Source: Nephrocerus scutellatus (Eukaryota > Arthropoda > Insecta > Diptera > Pipunculidae). Taken from it: a DNA stretch of 64,000 bases. The notes below the pieces were generated by a model. The model did no database searches. It saw only the letters and a list, made by a program, of their open reading frames with translations, and was not told where the DNA came from. Every line of letters starts with the position of its first letter. Position 1 is the stretch's first letter. Below are positions 48,401 through 57,309 of this stretch, one piece after another. The translations under genes and the position numbers were made by a program. The DNA lies in NCBI GenBank assembly GCA_947095585.1, contig OX352765.1, forward strand, positions 19,962,444 through 20,026,443, in the 5' to 3' direction.

Positions 48401-48511
48401 GTTGTTGTAGTTTTTATTTTTTTGTTGAAAGCAATATAGCAAATGTTGGGCGATTTACTCGGAGCGACTTATTTGGTTTAAGAAAAGTTAAAAAAATAAA
48501 TTTTTAACATA
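45453..48511. other. Intergenic region between the divergent paralogs
   Basis: About 3.06 kb. A motif reading TTTTTATGTCxGAxTACTCG occurs near 45905 and 46295. Inverted 23-bp repeats lie at 48177-48199 and 48420-48442. A pair of 13-bp inverted phrases (TTTTCTCATGTTG, about 47274 and 47485) may mark a small element. Promoters of both genes should lie here, but I cannot place them. Confidence 0.5.
48177..48442. repeat. Inverted repeat pair, 23 bp, possible small MITE
   Basis: TTGCTATATTGCTTTCAACA plus AAA at 48177-48199 is exactly complementary to 48420-48442, 220 bp apart. No target duplication is clear. It ends 70 bp before the start codon of paralog 2, so it may sit in that promoter or 5' UTR. 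Confidence 0.65.
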
Positions 48512-51147
48512 ATGGGGTTGCCTTCAGGAGTAATAATCCCATTCCAATATCGTGAAGCAAAAAAACTATTGATGATTGGAGTGGCCGAAGAAAATCGCGA
48601 AATTAATATTTGGGATCTTAAAAATGTCGGTAAGTGCACACATATTTGGTCTAAGCAACTGCAAGTGTAATATTTTTTGGAATAGTTCTTAAGGTTAGGG
48701 ATAAATTAGGCACAGGATGCGTAAACTATAACGCCGCCTTTTCTCATGAAATGCATTAAACGTAAGTTGTCGGCTCGTCGTCGTCATGATCACGACTGAG
48801 ACTGACAACATTGGATAAATTATCATAAAAGGAGTTTTGGCAAATGCTAAGCTAAACTGAATAAATTATTCATACTGTTTCTTTTTTTTGTTTACAGTGA
48901 GGGCTGCTTTTGGAATTTATAACTTTGAATTTCGCAACAAGAAAATTGGTTTTCATATCCCAGATGAGCTGCTGGTCAACTACTTGGGACAAAGCGCCGA
49001 TTTGTCAAACTTTGTCGTTGAAGTTGTACAAGGTAAGCGGGATGTTAATGTGCGTGTGCTCAATAATTAACCTGGTGTTATTGCGGGTGAATTCGATGTA
49101 CACAATTCTGGGTGGCTTTGTCATTATGGTCAGACAACACCCGAAGGAGGCTGTGTTGAGATATTCGCTGAGATTAAGAAACTTATTCATCTTGTAAATG
49201 GGTCTACACAAATACCTAAGTTTGTAAATCATTCCGCGAACACCCTTGAATTGTTTCTTAACCTCTCATCCTGTATTATAGCCTCAAAACTAAAACTTTC
49301 AAAACTATGACAATGAAATCCAGTTAAGACGGCCTTAACAACTTCTTTGGGATTATTAACTGGTCACTGTTATTTCGCGATAGCAATGTGGATGCCGCCG
49401 CTGATCCCTTCATCATCCTTATTGGTATGAGACTTTATCCCTTTCAGGAATAAGTCCGTCAAACCAAAGGAAGATGGATGGTATGACTCAAGTTGTAAAG
49501 AGGCTTCTAGGGTTAGAGAGGTATGTTTTCGGTTTTACAAAGAAAACCCTACTGAGGAAAACCGAACAAATTTTAAATAAGCCAGAAATGATTGCAACGC
49601 CCATCTTCGGCGAGTCAAATTCGATTACGACCAAAAATTGAGGCAAAAAATACTACATTGTCCCAAAGGTAGTAAAAAATGTTGGTCGTTTGTGATAAAA
49701 ATCAAAAATACAGCCATGTCGTCGATTCCAACGCTCATTCATAATGACATTCCAGTTGTCAGCTCTAAGGACAAGGTCAGTCTGTTTGTTAAGCATTTTG
49801 CAGCTAGCTAGACGCTTCCAGATTGTTCATTGCTGCCCCACTCTTGAACACTATGTGACAGATTTACATTCGTACTCGTGCAGTTGCTAGAGTTTTAAAC
49901 GATCTCAACACTCACAAATCCGCTGGGCCAGATGGTATTTCTCACGATTCTTTCATTAAGAGCGCTTTTATATACCGATTGCCGAAAACGAAGTAAAAGT
50001 TAATTTATTATATGTTATTCCTCATTGAACATTTTTATGTGTTGAGTCTTATGTATTGATTTTTTTGTATTAAAATAAAAAAAAAATTTCAGATTTTGAA
50101 AAGGTTCGTCCTAGAGCTAAGGAACAAAATATAAATCCAATCGATACAATGCACTTCCAATCAAAAGAGTGCAAAAGTTCCATAGTCAAACCGCAACCAC
50201 GAGAGCTCCCTATAGCTTCTGTGAAAAAAGAAAATAATTCAAAAATAACTGACATTAATTGCGGCAAAATTAAATCGTATCAGTCGCAAAATACCAACAG
50301 CGAACAATCTTATCAAGACGTTTGCATCCCAAAAATCAAAGACTCCACGGTTAAAAACGAACTTGAAGAGAATCATCAGAAAATAAGAAAATCTAGTGAT
50401 GAAACGGAAACGGCAAAGCCAAATAATTCAACGAAAAGAATAAAGACTTCTGATCGTTCCGATGCAGATCAGACTACATTTGAAATATCAGACGACGACG
50501 TCGATCAACCTGATGGTAATAGCTCTATGAAAAGTAAGATAAAAATCTATCTAAATATTACCAGTTTAGTTAAAATTTAATAATAAAAAAAACAATCGCA
50601 TTATACGGCATTTACATTTGCACTACAGAGAGACGTGTTCGCCTAACCGTACCGGAAAAAGGAATATACCTAAAATACATACAGGAAAACATAGCTATGC
50701 AAACACATGAGACATCACATAAATCTTTAGAGCCTCATTGGGAGAAATTGGCAAAACTGTTAAATTCGTCGAGGACGGGTCATTTGAAAACGCCCTCTGA
50801 ATGGAGAAAGGTACTTTCTGCGCTTTATGCTTATTTAATTTTGTAAATATGTAATATGCTTACACTATTTGCAGACCTTCGACAGGTGGAGATATCAAAC
50901 GCAATCAAAACACATCTACAATTCTACGCTAGTAGGTTCTGCAACTCAATGTTCTGTCGACTATAAATTTATTCATCCAATTGATAAGATCGCTTATTCG
51001 ATGTGGATGCGAGACATAAAGGCTGCACCTTCGAACGATCTGCTAGATAATTCCACCGCTAATGAGCATGTCGAGTGCCAAAATGCAAATGCTGAGTTAA
51101 TGTTGACGACAACGAAGAAGAAGAAGAAGACGGATCATAATCAGTAG
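48512..51147 (+). CDS. Uncharacterised protein with shared N-terminal block and Myb/SANT-like region (paralog 2)
   Basis: Five exons: 48512-48629, 48898-49032, 50093-50533, 50629-50810 and 50875-51147, in phase throughout, about 382 residues. Exons 1 and 2 are 118 and 135 nt, exactly as in paralog 1, with the same phases. By my count about 54 of the first 85 residues are identical to paralog 1 (shared IIPFQ, IWDLKNVV, EFRNKKIGF, YLGQ). Exon 3 encodes a charged, Ser/Lys-rich and then acidic linker (EISDDDVDQPDG). Exons 4-5 encode TVPEKGIYLKYIQENIAMQT, HWEKLAKLLNSSRTGHLKTP and TFDRWRYQTQSK, resembling zeste-type Myb/SANT regions. The C-terminus is Lys-rich (TTTKKKKKTD). The start is the first ATG, preceded by AACATA. 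Intron 2 (1060 nt) holds a LINE relic. A nuclear DNA-binding role is inferred from the C-terminal region only. Confidence 0.8.
49440..49990 (+). mobile_element. Jockey-like LINE relic (family J) inside intron 2
   Basis: Reads KPKEDGWYDSSCKEASRVRE, CFRFYKENPTEENRTNF, a linker with IPTLIHNDIPVVSSKDKVSL, and then LVQLLEF (frame-shifted RAVARVL). This is the stretch between endonuclease and RT. It overlaps the family region at 55450-55700 on the other strand. It lies in the sense orientation of the host intron. Confidence 0.75.
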
Positions 51148-52017
51148 CCTTTGCAAAATATCACAATATCATGATCAGTTTAAAGTTATAATAAGGTGTT
51201 TAAGTGTTTAAGTTTAACTTCTACAAGTTTTTATTAATGAAACATCTTTGAGTTGGGTTGTTTGAAAATTTTATGTGCAATTTTTTTTTATAAAATTAAA
51301 AATAAAAAAAACGCATTAAAAAAGTGTTTTGTCGGGCACACCCTTTGGTCCATTATTTTTATTTAACAAAAATAATAATTATTTGAATAAAAATAAATTT
51401 GTAATATACCACGTTTTTAAAACGAACTAAAAAGTATAAAATAAGATTGTAAATGAAAACCGTGTGGAGCATGCAATAGATAATTTGTGCATTCATAGTC
51501 GAATCTTAAAAATAGTGTTTCGATGCAATACGTATTTAGTTTAAAAACCCTATAGCTGTTTCAGGGTGTCCCCTAATTCGTCAACGATAATTTTGGAAAT
51601 GTTTCTTGGGTATATATTAAGAAAAAAAATCGATCTACTGTAAGGGTCGATCTATAATGTTGATATCATTTATAGCGGATTTAAGAAAAAGCTTACTTTG
51701 GTGTACCCTAACTCATTTTAACTTCCTTTAGGACTTTATTTTTAGAAGAAATACTAGCCTTTGTAACTACGTTTACATAAAGTTGATATCTTGATATCCA
51801 ATTTCTATGCCTCTTCCATTTTTCTTGCCCATGCAATTTTTGATTTTGAGTTCAATTTTCGCACCACCTACCTACAACCCTTATTCTGTAAGGCGTCGAA
51901 CGCACACAAAAAAAACGACAGTGTGAACTTGGTATTACGTAAGGCGTTAATCGCCAATTCAATTGAAAAGTTGTCGATTATCTTTTTGTGCTTTTTTTCT
52001 CGCACGTTAATCAAGCG
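51148..52017. other. Unassigned DNA after paralog 2
   Basis: AATAAA at 51301-51306 may end the paralog 2 transcript. The rest is AT-rich with no supported gene. Confidence 0.5.
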
Positions 52018-52020
52018 TTA

Positions 52021-52328
52021 AGGGCCCATCCCATAGAATCCGTTGCGTCAGTTAACGTTGCCGTATGTGACGCAAAGAGGTGACCCAAGGAACACGTTGT
52101 CGTCGCACAGGCAAACAACAACAAAAGCCAAAATAAACTTCAAACTAGTGTGCAAAAGAATTGTCAAAGCATTTGCCGGTTGCCGGAGAGAAAAGTTGAA
52201 AGTTGGTCAACTTTTTGCGTCGTTTCTGTCACATGCTTTGACTTCCCATAAAAACTCGTGTATTATATCGATCTGTCTGTTGCTTACTTCGCCACAACGG
52301 ACGCAACGGATTCTATGGACTGGACTCT
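52021..52328. mobile_element. 308-bp MITE, PIF/Harbinger-like
   Basis: Terminal inverted repeats of about 29 bp: the left end is AGGGCCCATCCCATAGAATC and on to CGTTGCGTC. The right end, read on the minus strand, is AGAGTCCAGTCCATAGAATC and on to CGTTGCGTC. Both flanks are TTA (52018-52020 and 52329-52331), the 3-bp target site typical of PIF/Harbinger elements. The 103-codon frame inside is chance. Confidence 0.8.
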
Positions 52329-52431
52329 TTAGTTCGAATCCATCTTCTCTGTAGTATCAAATTATTCGTTTTTTTCTTCCTCTTCGTCGTCACTACTGCT
52401 TCACAAAAAATAACGATACACTATACATTTG

Positions 52432-52920
52432 GGCGCCGTGGCTCAGTGGAAATGCACATGGCTACTGAGTGCGAGAAAAAATGAGCAGGACGGCTGTTAA
52501 ATTGAAATTGTAGTTAGCCAGACGAAAGAAGTGTTACCATAATGCTATAGATAACATTTCCCATGTGACTATAAAATAACTATAACTTTCGCGTAGTGTC
52601 AATCTCTTCTGGCTAACCACAACTTCAATTTAACAGCCGTCCTGCTCATTTTTTCTCGCATGGCTCAAATGTAAATCAAACATTAGCTGTGTAGTTGTAT
52701 TGTGGATTGTAAGAGCGAAAGAAACCCTGGCGACTTATTCAAATAAGTTTCCGCGCGAGGTGACTTATTTTCTATCTCTGTCTTGCACGAAAATCTAATG
52801 CAAAATTTACATTTGAGGCATGCGAGACAAAGTGAGCGAGCCAACCATAGTCAAATTGAAGTTGTGGCTATGCAGAAGAGATTGACACTACACAAATAGT
52901 ATATTATAGTTATTTTATTT
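52432..52920. repeat. Interlocked inverted repeats with SINE-like head
   Basis: GGGCGCCGTGGCTCAGTGGA near 52432 resembles a tRNA A-box region. Arm L (about 52471-52530, GCGAGAAAAAATGAGCAGGA) is inverted in arm R (about 52571-52680). Arm R is inverted again in arm T (about 52801-52915, GCGAGACAAAGTGAGCGAGC). L and R keep about 57 matching bases; R and T match over about 110 bases with more drift. Confidence 0.8.
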
Positions 52921-53149
52921 TTTTTTAAAAAAGCAGCTGTCATAGTAAGTCAGTGATACGTTTCGAACGATTTTACTGACTTATTTAAGATGGCGACAAA
53001 TAAGTCCATAAGTCTTAAATAAGTCTCGGTTTCGAAAACGGCCTTAGATCCGAAATATTAGGTCCCTTTTTTATATGCAGATTGAATTTTTTACCCAGAA
53101 AGTTAGTTAATGTTATCGAATTTGAAGATGCTGGTGATGTAAAAAAAGA

Positions 53150-53420
53150 ATAATATCGTCAAGCTTTCGATTTTTATACACACGTGTTCAATCCGAGGGA
53201 CCACACTTTTTGTTAAAATTTAAAAGTGCCACCAGGGCCGAGGGGCTCCCATATAATTTTTTAAAAATTAACCCGATTTTATTAAAATTTTAAACACATG
53301 TGTGTCTCCGATGAACAACACTTCTTGTGTAAATTTGGACGTGATCGGGTCCCCGGATCTTGGTTCGATTATCTTCGATACACATATCTCCGATTAGAGA
53401 ATTTAAATTTTTATGGGCTG
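53150..53420 (-). repeat. Dispersed repeat with ACACATGTGT motifs
   Basis: AACACATGTGTGTCTCCGAT, a GGGCCGAGGGGCTCCC phrase and CGATTTTATTAAAATTTTAA match the family of 641-1090 in reverse orientation. A downstream phrase (TCTCCGATTAGAGAATTTAA) recurs at 62280-62300. Confidence 0.65.
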
Positions 53421-53659
53421 TTTTTTTATTTAATAACCCACCACGACATTTATCGCACATATCGGCCTCATTGACAAATGTTTCTGGTGAAACGACGATT
53501 ATAGATAAGCTGTTATTTGTTTTTAAAATAAAATTACCATCAGTCAAACAACACGTCCAAGTCTACGGAAAAGTTGAATCAGCAAATGATTATTTAAAAA
53601 TTTGGAGTACTTTGGCCACCAATATTAATTAGTGCGTATAAGGAGTATAGGCATGTGGT

Positions 53660-55800
53660 AGGTTTTAATTGAAAAAACTTGATAATTTACTTATGACACT
53701 AATTTTCGAATATTTTAAATATTTACTGCAATATACAGTAAAACAGATACAAACAAAATTTAAAAAAGATGTACCATGTAGCACAGGATCGAAGGGATAA
53801 CAGCGAGCAATCACATTCGACGTTTGAATGGATGAAATTTTTGGGGTTAGAGAATCTGAGGGAGTTAATAACACTGCCGAAGTAAGTATTGTCGAAGGGC
53901 ATTCATTATACATTAGAATAGACATTGGGTGATGGCGAGATCCGAGATGGAGAAAATAGAGAGCCGCATCCAAACTTCACAGCCATTAGCCACCACAGCA
54001 TCAGAACGTTATTTTTTTTATAATTCGAGCACGCTTAAAGAGGTTCCGCACCCTTATAATGCTCGGTTATATGCTATTCTATATGAAAAAGGAGGAGATG
54101 TCTATGAACTTGTGTTTTGAATGCCTGTAGATCATAGTTATGTGGGAAAACAGAGCTGGGCAGAGTATTCCACATATGTGTTGTACGGCTGAAGAACTAA
54201 TCCCTGAATTTAACTGTACGTCCAAAGATGGGCTTGAGGGTAAACTGATGAGCACTTAGAGTTGAATTTAAGGAGAGGTGGCCAGCTGCATGGCTATTTC
54301 TCTTGAGCACCACTGGTAGAAGAAACGATAAAACAGTGAAAGGCAGAAACTTTCCTGCGGTGCTCAAGCGAATCTATTGATTCCGCTATATTTGCGTCAC
54401 CGATAAGTTTTATCGCGCGGTTTTGTATTCTATCTTGCTGATGCAAGGTAGTTTTAGGCGCACCAGCCCAGATATGGCAATTGTACTCAAGTTTAGGGCG
54501 AAAAAAAGCCTTGTAGATAGTAGCCAGATCAGAGGAAGTGAAATATTTCTTGCACCGGGCTAGAAAACCTAAACATTTCGCAGCATTTTTGGCGACGGTA
54601 AATATGTGATCATTCCAGCGAAGCTTTTCGTTAACGCACATACCGAGAATTGCGATATTTTCAGTTTCCTCGATGCAAGTGCCATTCATGGATAAGGGCA
54701 TGGGATTTAGGATTCGCTTAGACGACAGGAGACAGCATTGGGTTTTGGAAGCGTTAAATTCTACTCAATTGTTTTCTCCCCATTGTATTATGCCTAGGTT
54801 AGAATTTAACGTGCTTAACATACGTAGTTGTTTGAGTTCCACATGGAGGGACGTTCCTCAAATTTATATGAGAAGCTGAGAGTGCTGTCTTCAGCGAAAG
54901 AGTGAATTGGATTAGAAGTCACAGATAAGAGATCATTAATAAAAATAAGAAAGAGTGTCGGGGATAAAACAGAGTCCTGGGAGTCAGCATTTAAGTATAA
55001 TATACTTTAGACTTGAAACCGTCCAATACAACTTGAATTGAGCGCTACAAAAGATAGCTTCTTATCCAGTGAAGCAGCTTATCATCGAGTGCAACAGCTT
55101 TGCTTTCTACAAATTGATGCGAAGACCGGTTCCATTGTTCGGTGGGATATACCATCAAATCACCAATAGAACGTTGCCTACAAAATCCATACTGCCGGTC
55201 ACTAAGGATTTCGTTGGTTTCAAGATATTTCTTGAGCTGAAAATTGATCAGCGTTTCCATGACCTTGGAAAGATTGGATGTAAGTGCTATGGGTCGGTAC
55301 GAATAAGGAGGCGACGGCTCGCCTTTTTGGGTATGGCCTGGACAAATGCTGTTTTCCAACTTCTCGCGAAGAGTTCAGAAGAATAGGATAGATGGAAAAG
55401 TTACGCAATGGTAATGCCAGCTTGCAAGAACACCTCTTCAGAACTATTGGGGAAATACCATCTGGCCCAGTGGAATTGTGAGTGTTGAGATGGTTTAAAA
55501 CTCTAGCAACTGCACGAGTATCTACGAATGAAGATCTGTCCCATAGAGTGTTCAATGCTCTGAGGTACAGGAGGCAGCAATGCACAATCTGGAAACGTAG
55601 AGCTAGCTGCGAAATCCGCAGCTTGTCTACAGAGCTGACAACTGGAATGTCATAAAAAAAAATCGATTGTATTTTTTATTCTTTTTACGAAAGACTACCT
55701 TTTACTTTTTTGCCTTAATTTTTGGTCGTAGGCGAATTCGACTCACCGCTGATGAGCATTGCAATCATTTCTGGCTCGTTTAAAATTTGTTACTACGCCA
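53660..55800 (-). mobile_element. Jockey-like LINE, fullest family J copy
   Basis: Downward from about 55640 the minus strand reads VLNHLNTHNSTGPDGISPIV (RT entry), a broken FAKSWKTAFV, SYRPIALTSNLSKVMETLIN, QLKKYLETNEILSDRQYGF, and SKAVALDDKLLHWIRSYL. A gap follows where the YADD box should stand. Then come LSMNGTCIEETENIAILGMC and YKAFFRPKLEYNCHIWAGAP (54701-54294). The far end (54200-53670) keeps a LINE tail pattern (YNARLYAILY on the opposite strand is a shadow). Piece 55640-55800 shows the region before the RT. Frameshifts are frequent and the YADD region is missing, so it is inactive. Copies or scraps of this family lie at 1096, 3429, 23556, 40740 and 49440. Confidence 0.8.
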
Positions 55801-56445
55801 AAAAGGGTGACTGGATAAGAATTCGCTAGGAATTCCAGCCCGATTTAGAGCTACGGCATCTCCAGCTGTAGTTCCTGAATTTATCCCCAGTAAGACCAGA
55901 GGAAGTCGGACGTGGGTATAATTATCGTTAGATTGCAGATTTTGTAAAAAAAATCGTATGGGAGAGGTGGGTCTATTTTCAACCCATGCGGTATTAATGC
56001 GAAGAGACGTACTTTTGACTTTTCATCACTTCACACCCCACACTGAAAAGAAAGAAAATTAAATTTTTAAGATCAAATAATTACATTTAACTTTCTTTTA
56101 CATAGTAAAAGGAAGTATAGTAGTCTTGAAAATTTTCGAACTCGGGATTTTTGCAGATTTACTCAATAACGTATCTCCTGAGTAAGAAAAAGCGAAAATA
56201 AAAAAATCTCTGTCTGTCTGTCTGTGGTGACCACACAGCCCAGACGGTTGAACTTATCGGGATGAAAATTCATATTTAAGCTTTTTACATAAATTACGAA
56301 GGGCTAGATGGTTTTGATGGAAATCTAACGGCCGGAATTGACGGAATTAAAGTATAGCAATTAGGAGAAATGTGTTGAGTGCAAGAGAAGTTTAAACAAA
56401 AAAAAACAAAACAAAAATTACAATTTTTCATGTAAATTCTCTAAA
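55801..56445. other. Unassigned repeat-like DNA with CTGT tract
   Basis: CTGTCTGTCTGTCTG near 56205 and an AT-rich lead-in suggest a retroposed repeat, but no ends are clear. No gene. Confidence 0.4.
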
Positions 56446-56449
56446 ATAA

Positions 56450-56660
56450 GATACATATGTGTGCCATTTTTGAACCGGCCCCCGACCTTGGGGCGCGATC
56501 ACTTCAAAATTACAATAGGAAGTGTTGTCATCGGAGATAAACCTGTGTTGAAAATTTGAAAAAATCGGGCTAATTTTTAAAAAATTTGGGGGCCTCAAAA
56601 ATTTCACAAAAAGTTTTGTCCACTCATGTTTGAAATTTGAAGAATATCAGGCTTATTTTG
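56450..56660 (+). repeat. Dispersed repeat, ACACATGTGT family
   Basis: Contains CTTGGGGCGCGATCACTTCA, AAGTGTTGTCATCGGAGATA and AAATCGGGCTAATTTTT, as in 33340-33700 and 641-1090. The palindrome itself is decayed here. Confidence 0.6.
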
Positions 56661-56960
56661 GAATTTGTATGGGCAAGAGATAAATACATCAGGCAAAATG
56701 AAATCCCATTCATATGTCTTGTCTTCTTCTTTAAAACGAAATCTAAACCTAGTAGCACTAAGGGTGAACCGAAAGTATTTATTGGAGTATCCTTTCCCAG
56801 CGAAAAGAGGATAATTAACCTAGCTGCTTTTCTTATGGACAACGGTTGCAGGAAGAACCGATACGTCCGCTCCACTATCTATCAAAAACTTTCGTTTGCT
56901 ATAAAGGATCCCATAAAACTAAGCGTATCGATATCGCTAACTGTGACTGGTTATTATTTA
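56650..56960 (-). mobile_element. LTR-retrotransposon aspartic protease relic
   Basis: The minus strand encodes KRKFLIDSGADVSVLPATVV, the DSGA active-site region of a Gypsy-type protease. After a stop and frameshift come KDTPINTFGSPLVLL and YEWDFILPDVF, the flap-side and C-terminal parts. No adjacent gag or RT is visible. The gag relic at 20330-21290 may be of a similar element type. Confidence 0.75.
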
Positions 56961-57079
56961 TTAAAAAGAATATTGTTCTAATAATTTTATATAAGAATAT
57001 AATATATATTATACAGTAGAATAATATAGTAATCAATCACAATCACATCATTCCACAATTTTGTAAAGTATTAATTACG

Positions 57080-57242
57080 TCGGGACGGCGCGAACGCCAT
57101 TCCCGGCTATCAAAAATTTCACGCACGAGTTATTCGCATTAGGAATAATCGCGGAGGTCAACTCAATCGAAGTGCAATGACCAAGCCTCACTCCGGGGGA
57201 ACCGCCTTTGTGATCACGGTAACCCCTACGCCAGGTAAGTAT
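57080..57242 (-). ncRNA. U1: U1 spliceosomal snRNA
   Basis: 163 nt on the minus strand, close to the usual fly length of 164. The 5' end ATACTTACCTGG pairs with 5' splice sites. Stem-loop 1 carries GATCACAAAGGC (70K-binding loop, with one A where flies usually have G). Stem-loop 2 carries ATTGCACTTC (U1A-type loop). The Sm site reads AATTTTTGATAGC and the 3' stem is CGGCGCGAACGCCATTCCCG on the plus strand. Several differences from the common fly form are paired: GTAGGGG with CCTCCGC, and the base pairs closing loop 2, so the fold is kept. One base is missing from the GGTTAACC segment. A PSEA-like promoter lies upstream at the proper distance. Confidence 0.95.
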
Positions 57243-57283
57243 GCTTTCTACGGGTCGTTGCTGGCATCTTGTTCGATTATTTT

Positions 57284-57304
57284 CATAAACCGCTTGTGAA
57301 TTAT
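57284..57304 (-). promoter_or_regulatory. PSEA-like element of U1
   Basis: Minus-strand ATAATTCACAAGCGGTTTAT, at -62 to -42 from the U1 start. It shares ATAATTCnCA and GGTTTA with the U2 element at 63496-63516. Fly snRNA genes carry the 21-bp PSEA, bound by SNAPc, at this distance. Confidence 0.8.
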
Positions 57305-57309
57305 AAAGG

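Noticed and set aside
50149..50580. 143-codon ORF as a separate gene
   Set aside because: It is exon 3 of paralog 2 plus read-through into the next intron; splice sites on both sides keep phase.
52043..52354. 103-codon ORF as a gene
   Set aside because: It lies inside the TTA-flanked MITE and starts and ends in its terminal repeats.
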